A DNA stretch of 64,000 bases from NCBI GenBank assembly GCA_964527995.1, contig CAZGRP010000017.1, forward strand, positions 5,851-69,850, given 5' to 3'. The DNA is from CAZGRP01 sp964527995. GTDB lineage: Bacteria; Zhuqueibacterota; Zhuqueibacteria; Oceanimicrobiales; CAZGRP01. This document shows, one piece after another, positions 35,323-43,331 of this stretch. Each line of letters starts with the position of its first letter. Positions within the stretch are counted from its first letter, which is position 1. Under the pieces are notes generated by a model, which saw only the letters and a list, made by a program, of their open reading frames with translations, searched no databases and had not been told where the DNA came from. Made by a program: the position numbers and the translations under genes.

Positions 35323-35779
35323 ATGCTTGTTGACCGAGTACGCGTTTTCTACCGTGCAGGCGGTGGGCAGGAGGAGCAATCATTGCTGGCGGATACGGGC
35401 GAGCGCGTCATTCCTCCGGAGCAAGGGCAGATCAGTCTTGGATTTGCCCGACATCGGTTTGCACACCCCTCTGCTTCCAGTTTGTTGACGACCTTGCAGT
35501 GCTCGACGTCGGAGGGGTACCGGGTATGGCTGTCAGATCCTCGCTGAAAGGGCTTGTTTCGCGTGTGGGGTCGACCATGATTTCGAAGCCGCCCGCTACG
35601 CGAAATCCCACTTTGCAGGGCCACACATCAGTTACGGGCAGATGAGGGCCGAGAATCTCGGTCTGCGGGGTAATTTCGATGCGGCGGTCTCTTTCCAGGT
35701 GATCGAACACGCTGCCGATGTGCACCACATGCGACAGATGACACCGAAGTCGCGCCAACAGGGGAATCTCTCGCCATGA
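35323..35779 (+). pseudogene. Frameshifted and truncated class I SAM-dependent methyltransferase
   Basis: Remnant of a Rossmann methyltransferase split over three frames. Frame 1 from ATG 35323 reads LLADTGERVIPPEQGQISLG then FARHRFAH. Near the CCCC run at 35466-35469 the signal moves to CFQFVDDLAVLDVGG. Near the GGGG run at 35514-35517 it moves again to GTGYGCQILAERA, CGVDHDFEAARYAKSHF and FDAAVSFQVIEHAADVHHM. Restoring one base at each run recreates SAM motif I as VLDVGGGTGYG. The C-terminal half of a normal enzyme is missing, and the frame ends at TGA 35777-35779 overlapping the aroA ATG. Two sequencing indels could explain the shifts but not the truncation. Its original substrate is unknown. 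Confidence 0.75.
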
Positions 35780-37062
35780 ATGCAACCATTCGCCCACGTG
35801 GGCCATTGAGAGGCGAAGTTGTAGTACCGGGAGACAAGTCGATCTCGCATCGGGCGCTCATTCTTGGGGCGCTGGCGGAGGGCGACACATCCATCCGTGG
35901 GCTGGCCACAGGGCAGGACGTGCAGAGCACCATGGCGTGCCTGCGGGCTCTCAGGGTAGACATCGAGGCTCGGGGCGATGATGTGATTGTGCACGGCGTG
36001 GGTCATCAAGGTTTTGCGCCGCCATCCGCCGTTTTGGATGCACGAAATTCGGGCACGACCATGCGGCTGCTGGCGGGTCTTCTCGCCGGCCAACCCTTCC
36101 GCAGTGCGATCACCGGAGACGCGTCGCTGCGCCGGCGTCCTATGCAGAGGATCATCGAACCGCTGGTGCGCATGGGGGCCGAAGTGGTGGCACAACCGGG
36201 TGGGCTTCCGCCTCTGACGATTGCTGGAGGAGGTCTGCGAGCCATCGACTACGAGTTGCCCGTGGCCAGCGCCCAGGTGAAAAGCTGTGTGCTGTTGGCT
36301 GGATTGCTGGCGGCGGGCACGACATCGGTTGTCGAACCGGCGCCGTCGCGAGACCACACGGAACGAATGCTGGCGGCCTTTGGGGTCAACGTTTTGCGGG
36401 AGGGACGGCGAATTATGCTTGGTGGCGGGCAACGGCTGCGTGGCGGTGTCCGCATGCAGGTCCCGGGCGACCTGTCGTCGGCGGCGTTCTATATGGCGGC
36501 TGCGGCGACCCTGCCGAAATCTGATCTGGTTGTCCGCGGTGTCGGGCTGAATCCGACGCGTACCGGCTTCCTGTCCGTGTTGCGGAGCATGGGCGGTCGA
36601 GTGGAGATCCTTTCTCAGAAGGTGGAGCACCACGAGCCCTCCGGAGACCTGAGGATACGCTTCTCGCGGCTGCGCGCGGTTCAGGTGAAAGGTGGTCTCA
36701 TTCCGGCGGTGATCGATGAGATTCCGATCCTGGCCGTGCTTGCCACCCAGGCCGAGGGGCGAACGGAGATCCGCGACGCACAGGAATTGCGCGTCAAGGA
36801 GTCCGATCGCATTCGCAGCATTGCCGACGGCCTGCGCCGCATGGGCGCTCGCATAGAGGAACTCCCCGACGGCATGGTCATCGAGGGGCCCACGCCTTTG
36901 CATGCGGCCTCGGTGGATTCCTACGGTGACCACCGCGTGGCCATGGCACTGGCTGTGGCCGGCATGCTCTGCGACGGAGAGATCGTCATTCACAACGCCG
37001 AAGCCGTGTCGGTCAGCTTCCCGCAGTTTTTCAGTCAGCTCGAGGACCTCAGCAATGCCTAG
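35776..37062 (+). CDS. aroA: 3-phosphoshikimate 1-carboxyvinyltransferase (EPSP synthase)
   Basis: Sixth shikimate-pathway step. 428 aa, normal length. GDKSISHRALILGALAEGDT near the N-terminus binds shikimate-3-phosphate. LDARNSGTTMRLLAGLLAG is the conserved NSGTT loop. Also GDASLRRRPMQRIIEPL, DLSSAAFYMAAAATL, DEIPILAVLATQAEG, and the C-terminal LRVKESDRIRSIADGL and YGDHRVAMALAVAG. The ATG at 35776 overlaps the stop of the methyltransferase remnant. AGGGGAA is the likely ribosome site. It overlaps aroE by eight bases. Confidence 0.97.
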   Translation: MNATIRPRGPLRGEVVVPGDKSISHRALILGALAEGDTSIRGLATGQDVQSTMACLRALRVDIEARGDDVIVHGVGHQGFAPPSAVLDARNSGTTMRLLAGLLAGQPFRSAITGDASLRRRPMQRIIEPLVRMGAEVVAQPGGLPPLTIAGGGLRAIDYELPVASAQVKSCVLLAGLLAAGTTSVVEPAPSRDHTERMLAAFGVNVLREGRRIMLGGGQRLRGGVRMQVPGDLSSAAFYMAAAATLPKSDLVVRGVGLNPTRTGFLSVLRSMGGRVEILSQKVEHHEPSGDLRIRFSRLRAVQVKGGLIPAVIDEIPILAVLATQAEGRTEIRDAQELRVKESDRIRSIADGLRRMGARIEELPDGMVIEGPTPLHAASVDSYGDHRVAMALAVAGMLCDGEIVIHNAEAVSVSFPQFFSQLEDLSNA

Positions 37063-37924
37063 GTCCACAACCCAGACTTTGGGCGTCCTTGGCGATCCCA
37101 TCGGCCATTCTCTGTCACCTGTGCTGCAGCAAGACCTCATCGAGCGCTTCGCTCTTGACTTCTGCTACCACGCCTTCCACGTGACAGAGGAGCGGTTGCG
37201 CTTGGCCATCGACGGGGTTCGCGGGCTGGGGATCCGCGGCCTGAACGTCACAGTGCCCCACAAGGAGAAGGTGATCGCGTTTCTTGACACGCTTGAGCAG
37301 AAGGCCCGCGACATCGGGGCGGTCAACACCATAGAGAATCGTGACGGCCGATTGATCGGCTACAACACAGACGTGAATGGCTTTCTCGAATCGCTCGAAC
37401 GCGAGGGAGTGGAGGTGAGAGGCCGCCGCGCCGCTGTCATTGGCGCAGGGGGGAGTGCCCGGGCTGTCGTTTCGGCTTTGATTTCGGCCAAGGTGGCTTA
37501 CATCCAGCTTTTCAATCGCACCCGGAACCGGGCCCTGGCTCTGGCGCGGCATTTCGCAGAGCGCACGGGCTTTCAGCGCTTCTCGGTGGGTAACCTGAAT
37601 GAAGACGGTCCAGCGGGCGATCTGCAAGACGTCGATCTGCTGGTCAACGCCACGGCGTTGGGCATGGCACCCTATGCGGGCCGGTCGCCGGTTTCACCCC
37701 ACCACCTGCGACCTGAGCTCGTAGTCTTCGACCTCATCTACAACCCCGAGAAGACACCGCTTCTTCGGATGGCCGAAGCGGCAGGCGCCAAGGCCATCGG
37801 TGGCCTGCCCATGCTGGTCCTCCAGGGCGTGGCATCGTTGCGGATCTGGACCGGCGCCGACCTCGATCTCGGCGATGCTTACAAGCAGGTGCTGGAACGG
37901 CTCCGCCGCGAATTGAACTCTTGA
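37055..37924 (+). CDS. aroE: Shikimate dehydrogenase
   Basis: NADPH-dependent reduction of 3-dehydroshikimate to shikimate. 289 aa. GVLGDPIGHSLSPVLQQDLI begins the substrate domain, catalytic Lys is in LNVTVPHKEKVIAFLD, and Asp in GYNTDVNGF. The cofactor loop is AVIGAGGSARAVVSAL with NRTRNRA (NADP-type). Then VNATALGMAP and DLIYNPEKTPLLRMAEAAGA. Start at ATG 37055, inside the aroA 3' end. The longer upstream frame is aroA coding in another phase. It is followed by a 56-base spacer to aroC. Confidence 0.96.
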   Translation: MPRSTTQTLGVLGDPIGHSLSPVLQQDLIERFALDFCYHAFHVTEERLRLAIDGVRGLGIRGLNVTVPHKEKVIAFLDTLEQKARDIGAVNTIENRDGRLIGYNTDVNGFLESLEREGVEVRGRRAAVIGAGGSARAVVSALISAKVAYIQLFNRTRNRALALARHFAERTGFQRFSVGNLNEDGPAGDLQDVDLLVNATALGMAPYAGRSPVSPHHLRPELVVFDLIYNPEKTPLLRMAEAAGAKAIGGLPMLVLQGVASLRIWTGADLDLGDAYKQVLERLRRELNS

Positions 37925-37950
37925 CAGTGAAAAATAATTCAACCTATCAA
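37921..37950 (+). promoter_or_regulatory. Possible internal promoter before aroC
   Basis: TTGACA (37921-37926, overlapping the aroE stop), 18-base spacer, TATCAA (37945-37950). The surrounding 56 bases are AT-rich compared with neighbouring coding sequence. Moderate match only. Confidence 0.4.
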
Positions 37951-37980
37951 AGCTCCGGCATTCGATTCACAGGATAACGC

Positions 37981-39189
37981 ATGGGACATCTGCGCTACTT
38001 GACTGCGGGAGAATCGCACGGCCCGGCTCTGGTCGCCGTATTGGAAGGGATGCCGGCGGGCCTGGAAATCTCTGAGGAGGAGATTTTCCGCGAGTTGCAG
38101 CGCCGGCAAATGGGGCATGGCCGGGGAGGGCGCATGAAGATCGAGACCGACCGGGCGCGGATCCTGTCCGGCATACGCTTCGGAAGAACACTCGGAAGCC
38201 CGATCGCCTTGCTCGTGGAAAACCTCGACTGGAAGAACTGGCGGGAGCGCATGGCCATCGGGCCATCCGGAAAGGGCGTCCAGAGGGTGACGGTGCCGCG
38301 GCCTGGGCATGCTGATCTTGCCGGTGTTGTGAAATACCGCCAGAACGACATCCGCAACATCCTTGAGAGGGCCAGCGCCCGCGAGACCGCAGCCCGTGTG
38401 GCACTGGGCAGTATTGCCAGGAAGTTTCTGGAACAGTTCGGGATTCACATCGTCAGCCACGTGGTGCAGATTCACGAGATACGCAGCGCTGTCAGCCTGA
38501 TGGACCTCAGTGAGGGCGGAAACGACGCGGGTCTTGAAGTCGCACTCGAAGAGATCAACGCGGTGGCGGATCGTTCGCCCGTGCGCTGTCTCGACACCGA
38601 TGCAGAAAAGAGGATGGTCGACATCATCGACGAGGTAACCCGGAACCGCGACACGGTCGGCGGCGTCTTCGAGGTGGCCGCTCTGAACGTGCCGGTGGGC
38701 CTCGGCAGCCACGTTCACTGGGATCGCAAGCTCGACGGCCGCATTGCTGCCGCGATGATGAGTCTGCCCGCGATGAAGGGCGTGGAGATCGGCCTCGGCT
38801 TCGGAGCGGCTGCGCGTTTTGGAACCGCAGCTCACGACGAGATTTTCTACGGTGACACCGGGGCCGGCGGCCAGGGATTCTACCGTAAGACCAACCGTGC
38901 CGGCGGACTCGAAGGTGGGATCAGCAACGGCGAGCCCATAATCGTACGCGTGGCCATGAAACCGATTTCCACGCTGATGCGCCCACTGCAGTCGGTCGAC
39001 ATCGACACCAGGGAGCCTGCTGAAGCGCATCGCGAGAGGTCGGACGTCTGCGCCGTTCCCGCAGCGAGTGTCATCGGTGAAGCCGTGCTGGCCCTGGTTC
39101 TGGCGGACGCCTTCCTTGAGAAATTCGGTGGCGACTCTCTGGATGAAATCGAAGAAACCTATCGACGTTGGCAAGACAGACAGCCGTAA
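37981..39189 (+). CDS. aroC: Chorismate synthase
   Basis: FMN-dependent elimination of phosphate from EPSP to chorismate. 402 aa. N-terminal signature GESHGPALVAVLEGMPAGL with catalytic His. RMKIETDRARILSGIRFGRT and VPRPGHADLAGVVKY follow, then ILERASARETAARVALGSIA (second signature), and FGAAARFGTAAHDEI with GLEGGISNGEPIIVRVAMKP (third). It overlaps the following aroK by 47 bases. Confidence 0.97.
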   Translation: MGHLRYLTAGESHGPALVAVLEGMPAGLEISEEEIFRELQRRQMGHGRGGRMKIETDRARILSGIRFGRTLGSPIALLVENLDWKNWRERMAIGPSGKGVQRVTVPRPGHADLAGVVKYRQNDIRNILERASARETAARVALGSIARKFLEQFGIHIVSHVVQIHEIRSAVSLMDLSEGGNDAGLEVALEEINAVADRSPVRCLDTDAEKRMVDIIDEVTRNRDTVGGVFEVAALNVPVGLGSHVHWDRKLDGRIAAAMMSLPAMKGVEIGLGFGAAARFGTAAHDEIFYGDTGAGGQGFYRKTNRAGGLEGGISNGEPIIVRVAMKPISTLMRPLQSVDIDTREPAEAHRERSDVCAVPAASVIGEAVLALVLADAFLEKFGGDSLDEIEETYRRWQDRQP

Positions 39190-39703
39190 GCTCTTCCTGG
39201 TCGGCTTTATGGGGGCCGGAAAGTCCACGATCGGGCCTCTGCTGGCGGGGGAAATGGGCTGCCCCTTCATCGATCTGGACGAGCGCATCGAGGCACAAGA
39301 GGGACGCTCAATTGTCCAGATTTTTGCAGAGAAGGGAGAAGCCTATTTTCGACGGCGGGAGACGCAGGCTCTCAAGGAGCTGGCGGCGGAGCCGGCTGGC
39401 GTAGTGGCGCTGGGAGGCGGTTGCGTGACGATTCCCGGAAACTGGGACCTGATTCGGGAGCAAGGCGTGAGCGTTTACCTGCATTGCAATGTCGATTTGT
39501 TGGTCAGTCGGCTCATTGAGGATGGCTCCCGCCCGCTCCTGGCCGGGGCCGTCGGCGGCGATGTTCGCTTCAGGATCCGGACACTACTTGGCGAGCGGCA
39601 GTCTGCTTACGAGCAGGCGGATTTGACGATTGAGGTGCGCGCCGGAGACGAACCCGGAGACATCGTGGCAAAGATTCTGAAATGGATGAGGAGCAACGCA
39701 TGA
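39143..39703 (+). CDS. aroK: Shikimate kinase
   Basis: Phosphorylates shikimate at the 3-hydroxyl. 186 aa. P-loop LVGFMGAGKSTIGPLLAG, shikimate-binding FIDLDERIE, FRRRETQALKEL and VALGGGCVTIPGNW. The lid region with Arg is SRPLLAG. ATG 39143 lies 47 bases inside aroC and lacks a good Shine-Dalgarno, but no later standard start precedes the P-loop, so translation is probably coupled to aroC. The stop overlaps the next gene as ATGA. Confidence 0.93.
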   Translation: MKSKKPIDVGKTDSRKLFLVGFMGAGKSTIGPLLAGEMGCPFIDLDERIEAQEGRSIVQIFAEKGEAYFRRRETQALKELAAEPAGVVALGGGCVTIPGNWDLIREQGVSVYLHCNVDLLVSRLIEDGSRPLLAGAVGGDVRFRIRTLLGERQSAYEQADLTIEVRAGDEPGDIVAKILKWMRSNA

Positions 39704-40569
39704 GACGGATTGTCGTCGTTCACGGACCGAATCTGAACCTGCTGGGCGAGAGGGAGCCGGAAATCTACGGGTCGGCAACCTTGGGTGAAGTCAATCATCA
39801 GATCAAAGACTTCGCCAAGAGGATGGGCGTGGAGGAAGTTCGCATCTTCCAGTCGAACCATGAAGGTGCCATCATCGACTATTTGCATGAAAACCGCAGA
39901 TGGGCCGACGGCTTGGTGATCAATCCGGGCGCCCTGACCCACTACAGTTACGCCCTGCGCGACGCAATTGCGGCCATCCAGCTCCCTGCCGTGGAAGTAC
40001 ACCTCTCCGACATCGCCAACCGCGAGCCGTTCCGGCGCATCTCGGTGATCAAGGAGGTATGCATTCGGCAGATCACCGGGCTGGGACCGCAGGGCTATCT
40101 CCGCGCCATCGAGGCCCTTGCGGGCAATGAAGTGCTCGAGGTCTTTCAGCGCGTGCTCGAGACCGAAACCAACAAGGACGAGATCCTCAAGCAGGCGGTG
40201 CGGCTGCTCAAGGATGCCTTCCCCAAATACGACTGGGTCGGCATCTACATCCTGCACGGCGAGGAGCTGGTTCTTCATAACTACATCGGCCGGCCGTCGC
40301 CACACACATGCATCCCGATCGGCCAGGGGATCTGCGGCGCAGCGGCCGCCGAGCGGCAGTCGATCATTGTGCCCGATGTCAACGCCGACGATCGCTACCT
40401 GGCGTGCAGCCTGGAGACGCGCTCCGAAATCGTCGTGCCCATCATGGATGAGAACGTGGTGTACGGCGAAATTGACATCGACAGTGACCAGCCGGACGCC
40501 TTCCATGACGGCGATCGCCAGCTCCTGGAAGACATGGCCTGGATGCTGCAGAACTGCTTCACAGATTGA
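39700..40569 (+). CDS. aroQ: Type II 3-dehydroquinate dehydratase fused to a GAF (free-methionine-sulfoxide reductase-like) domain
   Basis: 289 aa in two domains. Residues 1-145 are a full type II dehydroquinase (normally about 145-150 aa and free-standing). HGPNLNLLGEREPEIYG has Arg18 and catalytic Tyr23. VINPGALTHYSYALRDAI has the general His81, and VEVHLSDIANREPFRR has His101. Residues 150-289 are a GAF domain, DWVGIYILHGEELVL, with Cys204, Cys212 and Cys236 in HTCIPIGQGICG and YLACSLETRSEIVVP, ending GEIDIDSDQPDAF. The pattern resembles YebR-type fRMsr. Two Cys align, and the first is displaced by two residues, so activity is uncertain. Start at ATG 39700, with GAGGAG six bases upstream. 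It is the last gene of the supra-operon. Confidence 0.9.
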   Translation: MRRIVVVHGPNLNLLGEREPEIYGSATLGEVNHQIKDFAKRMGVEEVRIFQSNHEGAIIDYLHENRRWADGLVINPGALTHYSYALRDAIAAIQLPAVEVHLSDIANREPFRRISVIKEVCIRQITGLGPQGYLRAIEALAGNEVLEVFQRVLETETNKDEILKQAVRLLKDAFPKYDWVGIYILHGEELVLHNYIGRPSPHTCIPIGQGICGAAAAERQSIIVPDVNADDRYLACSLETRSEIVVPIMDENVVYGEIDIDSDQPDAFHDGDRQLLEDMAWMLQNCFTD

Positions 40570-40885
40570 AGCCGGCCCAGGGCTTGATGCGGTCCGCCGT
40601 TTCGTGATTTCGTGTCCGCCGACGGCCAAGTGTAAGTTAACGCTACGCCCGGGTCAGAAAGAGGGTGTGTCCCGGAAGAAGAAGGATGCAGCTGACACGG
40701 AGAGCAGACTCTCTTACGTGACCGCTTTTTGTTGGTATTGTCTTTGCTCCATCGTGCCGCGATCCTGACCGCAGGCACGGAGCTCAGCCTGAGCTGTGTC
40801 GCCTGTACACAGCCGTTCTCACTTTGGAGCAACGTGACTTTCTGGGCATGCTCGGCGGCCCGAGGGTCGCGGAGGAGGAGCAAAG
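40570..40885. other. Intergenic region after the aromatic supra-operon
   Basis: No gene seen in 316 bases. GAGAG (40700-40704) and CTCTC (40709-40713) form a short hairpin with a TTTTT run at 40726-40730, too far away for a standard terminator. GGAGGAGGAG just before 40886 is the ribosome site of the next gene. Confidence 0.5.
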
Positions 40886-41251
40886 ATGAGGATCGCAAAA
40901 TGCTGTACGGTTCCATTGTTGCTGGTTGGGATGATGGCTGGGCTTTCTTGTGGGGGCGGATCGGATTCGTCGCCGATGCTGGTGGCGCGCAACGGCAGCG
41001 GTATCCATTTCTTCGACGACGAAATCGCCGCAGATGTCCACGAGCTTTTTCACTCTCGAATGGCCGAAGAGGTGCGGGGAGTCCGGGCCGAGGTGCGCCA
41101 GGGAGTGGTTGTCCTTCTCGGCGTGGTGCCTTCGGAGTTGGTTCGTTTGAAGGCCGAGACCCTGGCACGACAGATTCCCGGCGTTCGTCGTGTGCTCAAC
41201 CGTTTGCGGGTGCTGTCGCCAGAAGCGCGGCCACACTGGACGTCAACGTAA
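40886..41251 (+). CDS. BON-domain lipoprotein
   Basis: 121 aa. Signal and lipobox at CTVPLLLVGMMAGLSCGGG (lipidated Cys near 22). After a linker, residues 45-110 form a BON domain (DDEIAADVHELFHSRM, VRAEVRQGVVVLLGVVPSEL, AETLARQIPGVRRVLNRLRV). BON domains bind phospholipid or link envelope parts, often in stress-linked proteins such as OsmY. Here there is a single domain on a lipid anchor. Preceded by repeated GGAGGAG. No functional partner in the neighbourhood. Confidence 0.83.
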   Translation: MRIAKCCTVPLLLVGMMAGLSCGGGSDSSPMLVARNGSGIHFFDDEIAADVHELFHSRMAEEVRGVRAEVRQGVVVLLGVVPSELVRLKAETLARQIPGVRRVLNRLRVLSPEARPHWTST

Positions 41252-41473
41252 GCCGGGGTCGGCAGCTCAAGTGCCAGGGTGTTGGCGCCGTTAACAAGGG
41301 TGACCGTCCGGGTAGAAGATTGGACTTGGAATAATGCGGTCAGATAGCTACATTCGGCTGTTGCGAATTTATCTTCTGCATGACGAACAAGGATCTTACC
41401 CTTTGGTGGCGTTTGCTTCCACGCCATCCGTGTTTGGGGCAGGTGAGAAGGAAGAAGGAGATCGGACCCTGAG

Positions 41474-42238
41474 ATGATATTGAAAGCGGACCTCCATTTA
41501 CATACAAGTGACGATCCTAGAGACACCATTCCACACACCGCCACCGAACTGATCGACCGGGCCGCTGATCTTGGATTCAGTGTCTTGGCCATCACCAATC
41601 ACGACGCCGTCACCTACTCGCCCTCGCTTCGAGATTATGCCGCCGAGCGTGGCATCCTCTTGATCCCCGGTGTTGAGAAAACCGTCGTCCACTATCACGT
41701 CCTCATTCTCAATGCCGACCCAGCGGTCTTAAGAGTGCGCACTTTCGACGACTTGCGGGCGGTGAAGCGCGACGGTGCCTTCATCATCGCCCCGCATCCC
41801 TTCTTCCGGGCACGAAACTGCCTTGGGAGGAATCTTCTCAAGAATATCGAACTGTTTGACGGGGTCGAGCACACCTTCTTCTTTTCCCGCCTGCTGAACA
41901 TGAATCAACCCGCCGCTCGCGTTGCCGAGCGGTTCGGACTTCCCCTCATCGGCAACTCTGACAGTCACGTGCTCGACTACCTCGGACGATGCCATTCGCT
42001 GATCGATGCAGAAGGCCGTGATCAGGAAGCTGTGCTGCAGGCCCTGCGGCAGCGGCGCGTGCAGGTGGTCGCCGAACCGTTTGAGTTTCTCGAAATGTTC
42101 CGCGTTTATGCGAAGATCACCCAGGCGATGCGCGCCGAGCGCAAACGGCGCGGGCTGCCGTTGCCGGTGTATCCCCTCCGTCGTCGCCGACGCCGCTGGC
42201 TTTACGGCTTTTTGATCCAGCTTTTGGGTCGTGGCTAG
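41474..42238 (+). CDS. PHP-domain metal-dependent phosphoesterase
   Basis: 254 aa. The four PHP metal-binding motifs are visible: DLHLHTSDD at the N-terminus, ITNHDAVTY, IIAPHPFF and GNSDSHVLDYLG. The fold matches TrpH/YciV-like phosphoesterases acting on nucleoside 3',5'-bisphosphates or oligonucleotide ends, but the substrate is not certain. The C-terminus is unusually basic (RRRRRRW) and ends in a short hydrophobic stretch, possibly a membrane contact. About 220 bases of featureless spacer precede it. The best Shine-Dalgarno (AAGGAG) is rather far, 14 bases upstream. Confidence 0.85.
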   Translation: MILKADLHLHTSDDPRDTIPHTATELIDRAADLGFSVLAITNHDAVTYSPSLRDYAAERGILLIPGVEKTVVHYHVLILNADPAVLRVRTFDDLRAVKRDGAFIIAPHPFFRARNCLGRNLLKNIELFDGVEHTFFFSRLLNMNQPAARVAERFGLPLIGNSDSHVLDYLGRCHSLIDAEGRDQEAVLQALRQRRVQVVAEPFEFLEMFRVYAKITQAMRAERKRRGLPLPVYPLRRRRRRWLYGFLIQLLGRG

Positions 42239-42357
42239 CGCCCCTCGTCCACACACCAGGATCATACCTCTGGCATGAAACACGGGTCTCCGCTGGTCAA
42301 GGAGGGTTTCTCGAACGATCGGCGTCGAATGAACCATATGAACGCGAAGGGTGCGCC

Positions 42358-43275
42358 ATGAACCTTTTGCTGGCGGGTGCAAGCGGCTTTATCGGCCGAC
42401 ATCTCGTGGCCGAGCTGCTTTCGCACGGACACAACGTGAGGGTCTTGAGCCGCAATCCGGATCGGGCACGAAAGCGACTTGGCACGGGGGTAGAGATTCT
42501 GGCGTGGGACGGCGCCACTCTCGGGCCATGGACGGATGCGGTGAGTGGCGTCGACGCCGTGGTCAATCTGGCGGGTGAATCGATCGCCGCGGGCCGCTGG
42601 ACGGCCAAGAGAAAGGTGAAAATTCTTGAAAGTCGTGTCCGCGCGACCGGTGCCCTGGTCGGGGCAATCCGGCGGGCCGACCCGCGACCTACCGCCCTGG
42701 TCAATGCTTCGGCTGTCGGTTACTACGGTGTTGTCGAGGATCACGAGGTAGCGGAACAGGCTCCACCGGGCGACGACTTTCTGGCCCGGACCTGCGTCCA
42801 GTGGGAGGCGGAAGCCCTGAGAGCCGAGGACGTTGGGGTACGTGTCGTCCTTACCCGATTCGGAGTCGTTCTGGGCCGCGAAGGTGGCGCACTGCGGCGG
42901 ATGCTGCTGCCCTTTCGCCTCTTCGCAGGAGGGCATCTAGGGACCGGAAGGCAGCCCTTTCCGTGGGTGCACATCGCTGACGTCGTTGGAGCGACTCTGT
43001 TTGTTCTGGCAGACGATGTACTCAGGGGTCCCGTGAACGTGGTCGCGCCCCAGCAGGTAAGCATGAAACAGTTCTGCCAGGTACTCGGGCGCGTGTTGGG
43101 GCGGCCGTCGTGGGCAACAGTGCCAGCTGTTGTCCTGCGCCTCGCGCTCGGGGAGATGGCCGACATGCTTCTCACAGGCCAATGGGTGGCTCCGAAGAAG
43201 CTGCTGGATTCCGGGTATACCTTCCGTTTTGCCGAACTGGAGGCAGCTCTGCAGGATCTTCTGCACGGAGATTGA
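42358..43275 (+). CDS. TIGR01777-family NAD-dependent epimerase (YfcH-like)
   Basis: 305 aa extended SDR. N-terminal cofactor loop LLAGASGFIGRHLVAELLSH, then AVVNLAGESIAAGRWTAKRK, a family hallmark. ESRVRATGALV and NASAVGYYGV (the YYG of the active site) follow. Then RFGVVLGREGGALRRMLLPF, GTGRQPFPWVHIADVVGA and PVNVVAPQQVSMKQF. C-terminal LLTGQWVAPKKLLDSGYTFRF is the usual closing motif. The family is linked to cell-division inhibitor-like SulA homologues in cyanobacteria/plants, but the biochemical role is unresolved. Stands alone between PHP and a convergent hydrolase. Confidence 0.9.
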   Translation: MNLLLAGASGFIGRHLVAELLSHGHNVRVLSRNPDRARKRLGTGVEILAWDGATLGPWTDAVSGVDAVVNLAGESIAAGRWTAKRKVKILESRVRATGALVGAIRRADPRPTALVNASAVGYYGVVEDHEVAEQAPPGDDFLARTCVQWEAEALRAEDVGVRVVLTRFGVVLGREGGALRRMLLPFRLFAGGHLGTGRQPFPWVHIADVVGATLFVLADDVLRGPVNVVAPQQVSMKQFCQVLGRVLGRPSWATVPAVVLRLALGEMADMLLTGQWVAPKKLLDSGYTFRFAELEAALQDLLHGD

Positions 43276-43331
43276 CGCCCTGCCAGAGGGTTGTATCCGG
43301 GCACGCCCCGGCACGTGCGAATCGCCGAGCC

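Noticed and set aside
35323..35779. Programmed frameshifting as an explanation for the split methyltransferase
   Set aside because: Two separate shifts plus loss of the C-terminal half are better explained by decay. There is no slippery heptamer with a downstream structure.
40570..40885. Terminator for the aromatic operon at 40700-40730
   Set aside because: The stem is only five base pairs and its T-run is 13 bases away.
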